From Bacteroidales bacterium (GTDB lineage: Bacteria > Bacteroidota > Bacteroidia > Bacteroidales > Tenuifilaceae): DNA of 64,000 nucleotides. The stretch spans positions 21,936-85,935 of the forward strand of contig JACJXD010000010.1 in assembly GCA_020636845.1 (NCBI GenBank), given 5' to 3'. Below are positions 61,526-64,000 of the stretch, one piece after another; positions within the stretch are counted from its first letter, which is position 1; each line of letters opens with the position of its first letter. A program made the translations under genes and the position numbers. The notes below the pieces were generated by a model. That model was given only the letters and a program-made list of their open reading frames with translations. It searched no databases and was not told the DNA's origin.

Positions 61526-62782
61526 TTATTGCTGATCCGACTTAATGTTGACAATTCTGTAAAGTTTGTCGGCTCTGCGAACTTTTTCGGGAACCGGAAT
61601 GGAACACCTTACTCCTTTGGGAGAATAGTCCACAGTTTTCATGTCAACCTGAATTTCTGTTACAACGTCTTCTATTACTCCTGTTGTTGGACCGATTATT
61701 AAAATTTTATCGTTTGGGTAAAGTTCCGATGCTTCTACCGAAACTTCGGCAACGCCAAGTTTCGAAAAGTAATTGGTAATTCTTCCAACATACTGTTTTC
61801 GTTCAGTTGCAATGTTGCCATACGACTTGCTCCATTCGCCGAGCCTTCGGCCAAGATAATAGCCATCCCAAAATCCTCGGTTAAAAACCGTTGACAGCCT
61901 CTTCATCCAACCGTCAATTTTTTCTTGGGAATATGTTCCGTCCACAACTGAGTTCACGGCTTCGGAGTAGCAATTTACAACCGTTTTTACATATTCGGGA
62001 CCACGGGCTCGACCTTCAATTTTAAGTACGCGAACACCGGCCTCAAGAAGTTTATCGGTAAAGTTTATGGTGCACAAATCTTTAGGCGACATTATGTACT
62101 CGTTATCTATTTCCAGTTGTGCTCCTGTTTCGTTGTCGGTTACGGTGTAGGAGCGTCGGCATATTTGCAGACAAGCCCCCCTATTTGCTGAAGAGTTTGC
62201 TTCGTGAAGACTCATGTAGCATTTGCCCGAAATAGCCATACATAAAGCACCGTGAGCAAACATTTCAATTTTAATTCGATTGCCCGAAGGTCCGCAAATA
62301 TTCTGTTCTTGAATGTTTTTGTATATTCTTTTTACCTGTTCAAGATTAAGCTCTCTTGCCAAAACAACTACATCGGCCCACTTGGCATAAAACTTTAGCG
62401 ATTGGGTATTGCTGATATTTAGTTGAGTGGAAAGGTGAACTTCGACTCCTTTTTCTCGGGCGTAATCCATTGCTGCCTGATCCGAAGCAATAATTGCACT
62501 TATGCCGGCTTGGGCTGCCGAGTTTATTATCTGGTGCATGGCATCAATATCTTCATCGTATAGTACCGTGTTTACGGTTAAGTACGATTTTATGCCATGC
62601 TCTTTACAAATATTTGCTACTTCTTGTAAATCGTCAACAGAAAAATTTATGGAGGATTTTGCCCGCATATTTAGTTGTCCAACTCCGAAATAAACCGAAT
62701 TGGCGCCTCCCTGAATGGCTGCCGTTAACGACTCAAAGTTCCCGGCGGGAGCCATAATCTCAACATCCTTACGTTTGAGCAT
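61526..62782 (-). CDS. U32-family protein (tRNA/rRNA hydroxylation type)
   Basis: A 418-residue protein with the U32 signature EMFAHGALCMAISGKCYMS (near residues 170-188) and further cysteines in RGACLQICRR that would complete an Fe-S cluster site. MAPAGNFESLTAAIQGGANSVYFG is the typical N-terminal barrel start. Relatives TrhP (YegQ) and RlhA hydroxylate tRNA or rRNA bases using prephenate; older names call them collagenases. Length fits the TrhP-like group. Confidence 0.9.
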   Translation of the reverse strand: MLKRKDVEIMAPAGNFESLTAAIQGGANSVYFGVGQLNMRAKSSINFSVDDLQEVANICKEHGIKSYLTVNTVLYDEDIDAMHQIINSAAQAGISAIIASDQAAMDYAREKGVEVHLSTQLNISNTQSLKFYAKWADVVVLARELNLEQVKRIYKNIQEQNICGPSGNRIKIEMFAHGALCMAISGKCYMSLHEANSSANRGACLQICRRSYTVTDNETGAQLEIDNEYIMSPKDLCTINFTDKLLEAGVRVLKIEGRARGPEYVKTVVNCYSEAVNSVVDGTYSQEKIDGWMKRLSTVFNRGFWDGYYLGRRLGEWSKSYGNIATERKQYVGRITNYFSKLGVAEVSVEASELYPNDKILIIGPTTGVIEDVVTEIQVDMKTVDYSPKGVRCSIPVPEKVRRADKLYRIVNIKSDQQ

Positions 62783-62870
62783 AATTAAATGAAATTAATT
62801 TGCAAAAATAGGCATTTTGCATCTAATAACATTTTTGTTCCACTTTATAAGGATAGAGAGCGTTTTTGTG

Positions 62871-63740
62871 CTATTCTTTATTTTCGACTAAGTATCCTTT
62901 AGGGTTTACGGGAATTCCTTTAATTCGAACTTCGTAATGGAGATGTGGTCCAGTTGCCCTTCCGGTACTTCCCGTATAGCCAATAATGCTTCCTTTTTTA
63001 ATCATATTTCCTTCGGAAGTCTTAATGCTTTCCAAATGGGCATAAACGGTTGATACACCTTCGGCATGTTCGATAACTACATAGTTCCCGTAGGATTTGT
63101 TATATTTTGCTATAACTACTTTTCCGTTTGCCGACGCGTAAACAGGAGTCCCTCTGCCTGTTCCGAAGTCAACGCCGTTATGCTTAATAGGCAGAAGTAA
63201 AACGGGATGTAACCTTAATCCGAAAGGAGAGGTAATTTTTGCTTTCGATTTGGGAACCGGAATAAGCGATGGTACATTGTCTCTATCGGATTCCGAAGAG
63301 CTGAAAACCTCTTCTTCTTTTTTAGATTCCTTTTTTACGGTAGCGGTTGTATTTATGTTGCTAATAGGTTTTGCGGTAACCGTTGGCTCATCGAGTTTTA
63401 CCTTTGCGGGTTCTATTTTAGTTACTGGATTGCCAACAGCCTCGGTAACGTTGTTTTCAAAATCGATTATTTCGTTTACAACGGTTAGCGATTGGGTATT
63501 GTTGGTTTTGGAATATTTTGTTTTTAATCCCAGAATACCGTTGTAGTAGTCTTTATATTCTTGAGCCATTTTTTTCAGTTCGGCTTCACGCTTTTTTTTG
63601 AATTGCTCGTAATCCTGTTGTTGTTCTTTTTTATACTGTTCAAAATCTTGTTCCAGTTTCTTTTTCCCTTCATCCTGTGCATACGTGTTGGTGGAAAAAA
63701 TTAGTAGGATAAGAGTAAAAGGCAGTAGATGTTTTAGCAT
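62871..63740 (-). CDS. Exported M23 metallopeptidase (LytM type)
   Basis: A 289-residue protein with a signal peptide (about 1-21, TYAQ), a Glu/Lys/Gln-rich coiled coil (about 26-75), a linker and a LytM domain (about 165-285). Zinc and catalytic residues are intact: H and D in KHNGVDFGTG, the His of YAHLES and both histidines of GPHLHYEV. It should cut peptidoglycan cross-links, in contrast to the EnvC-like protein at 25231-26409, which lacks these residues. Confidence 0.92.
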   Translation of the reverse strand: MLKHLLPFTLILLIFSTNTYAQDEGKKKLEQDFEQYKKEQQQDYEQFKKKREAELKKMAQEYKDYYNGILGLKTKYSKTNNTQSLTVVNEIIDFENNVTEAVGNPVTKIEPAKVKLDEPTVTAKPISNINTTATVKKESKKEEEVFSSSESDRDNVPSLIPVPKSKAKITSPFGLRLHPVLLLPIKHNGVDFGTGRGTPVYASANGKVVIAKYNKSYGNYVVIEHAEGVSTVYAHLESIKTSEGNMIKKGSIIGYTGSTGRATGPHLHYEVRIKGIPVNPKGYLVENKE

Positions 63741-63912
63741 GATTAGTCGGAATTTTAGTATTAGTCAGTAATTAAATACATCGCAATTTAATACGATAAA
63801 ATAAACAATCAATAATTTTGCCATACTTCGATATTTTTAGAATTTTGTTGTATGGGATTAAACTAAGAAGCTTTGACAAAACAGTAAAAACTTAAAAGAT
63901 AATTATAGACGA

Positions 63913-64000
63913 ATGGAACGCTCATGTAATGCACATTGTGCAAGCACAAATGAACAAAATATGGGTGTTTCGTCTGTTCGGTTAAAGAGCATTAAGAATG
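63913..64000 (+). CDS. Possible start of a plus-strand gene cut by the right edge
   Basis: ATG 63913 opens a frame with no stop to the end of the window (29 codons, Cys-containing N-terminus MERSCNAHCASTNEQNMGVS). A short open frame at an edge can occur by chance, and no promoter was found. The gap 63741-63912 between it and the M23 gene shows no other feature. Confidence 0.25.
   Translation, partial: MERSCNAHCASTNEQNMGVSSVRLKSIKN

Noticed and set aside
1..64000. Mobile elements, CRISPR arrays, rRNA and tRNA genes
   Set aside because: I looked for transposase-like frames, regularly spaced repeats and structured RNA signatures in the gaps and found none I could support by eye.

Overview
The window looks like a stretch of chromosome from a member of the Bacteroidota, most likely Bacteroidales-like. 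Supporting signs are promoters of the TTTG / TAnnTTTG type, an ECF sigma / FecR / STN-protein / TonB-receptor locus, a GldA-type ABC ATPase, DUF4271 and DUF4254 proteins, a bactofilin in front of the ATP synthase genes, and the gene order RsbW-like / ybeY / mnmG / x / uvrC / DUF4271 / hemD / rnpA / yidD. The DNA is AT-rich and densely coding. I see no rRNA, tRNA, CRISPR array, insertion sequence or phage genes.

Region 1 (1-18.3 kb) is nearly all on the minus strand. It holds the first codons of a gene leaving the left edge, under a promoter covered by a TetR-type operator. Next come a very large UvrA-like protein with four ABC ATPase domains, a membrane-anchored coiled-coil protein, GldA, and a surface-signalling locus (TonB receptor, STN/surface-repeat protein, FecR, ECF sigma factor). 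metK follows with what reads as a SAM-II riboswitch in its leader, then a VanZ-like protein, a sulfotransferase, plus-strand aminopeptidase P and a BamA/TamA-type barrel.

Region 2 (18.3-56.5 kb) is mostly on the plus strand. It holds nadA-ruvB; minus-strand Crp, pheS and a cyclophilin lipoprotein; a flippase-dut-EnvC cluster; an RsbW-like kinase, ybeY and mnmG; two parS-like palindromes; adenine deaminase, uvrC, DUF4271, hemD, rnpA and yidD. A histidine kinase and AsmA-like protein lie on the minus strand. A four-gene set follows (TPR-SpoIIE phosphatase, ankyrin-PPP phosphatase, CotH-kinase-like protein, rhomboid), then bactofilin plus ATP synthase a-c-b-delta-alpha-gamma (beta and epsilon are absent), a Na/Pi transporter, an MMPL exporter with a prenyl synthase, and a UspA protein.

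Region 3 (56.7-63.7 kb) returns to the minus strand: AIM24, rsgA, YitT, a GT9 glycosyltransferase with DUF4254, a U32 protein and an active-type M23 peptidase.

The most informative large-scale signal is a switch in strand composition and gene orientation at the 414-bp AT-rich gap 18346-18759. To its left the plus strand is C-rich, to its right G-rich. With two parS-like sites 11 kb away and mnmG, rnpA and yidD nearby, this suggests the window spans the chromosomal replication origin, although dnaA is absent and no canonical DnaA boxes were found. Other leads are the four-domain UvrA-like protein, the SAM-II candidate, and the export-targeted phosphatase / kinase-like / rhomboid gene set at 38.8-44.4 kb.
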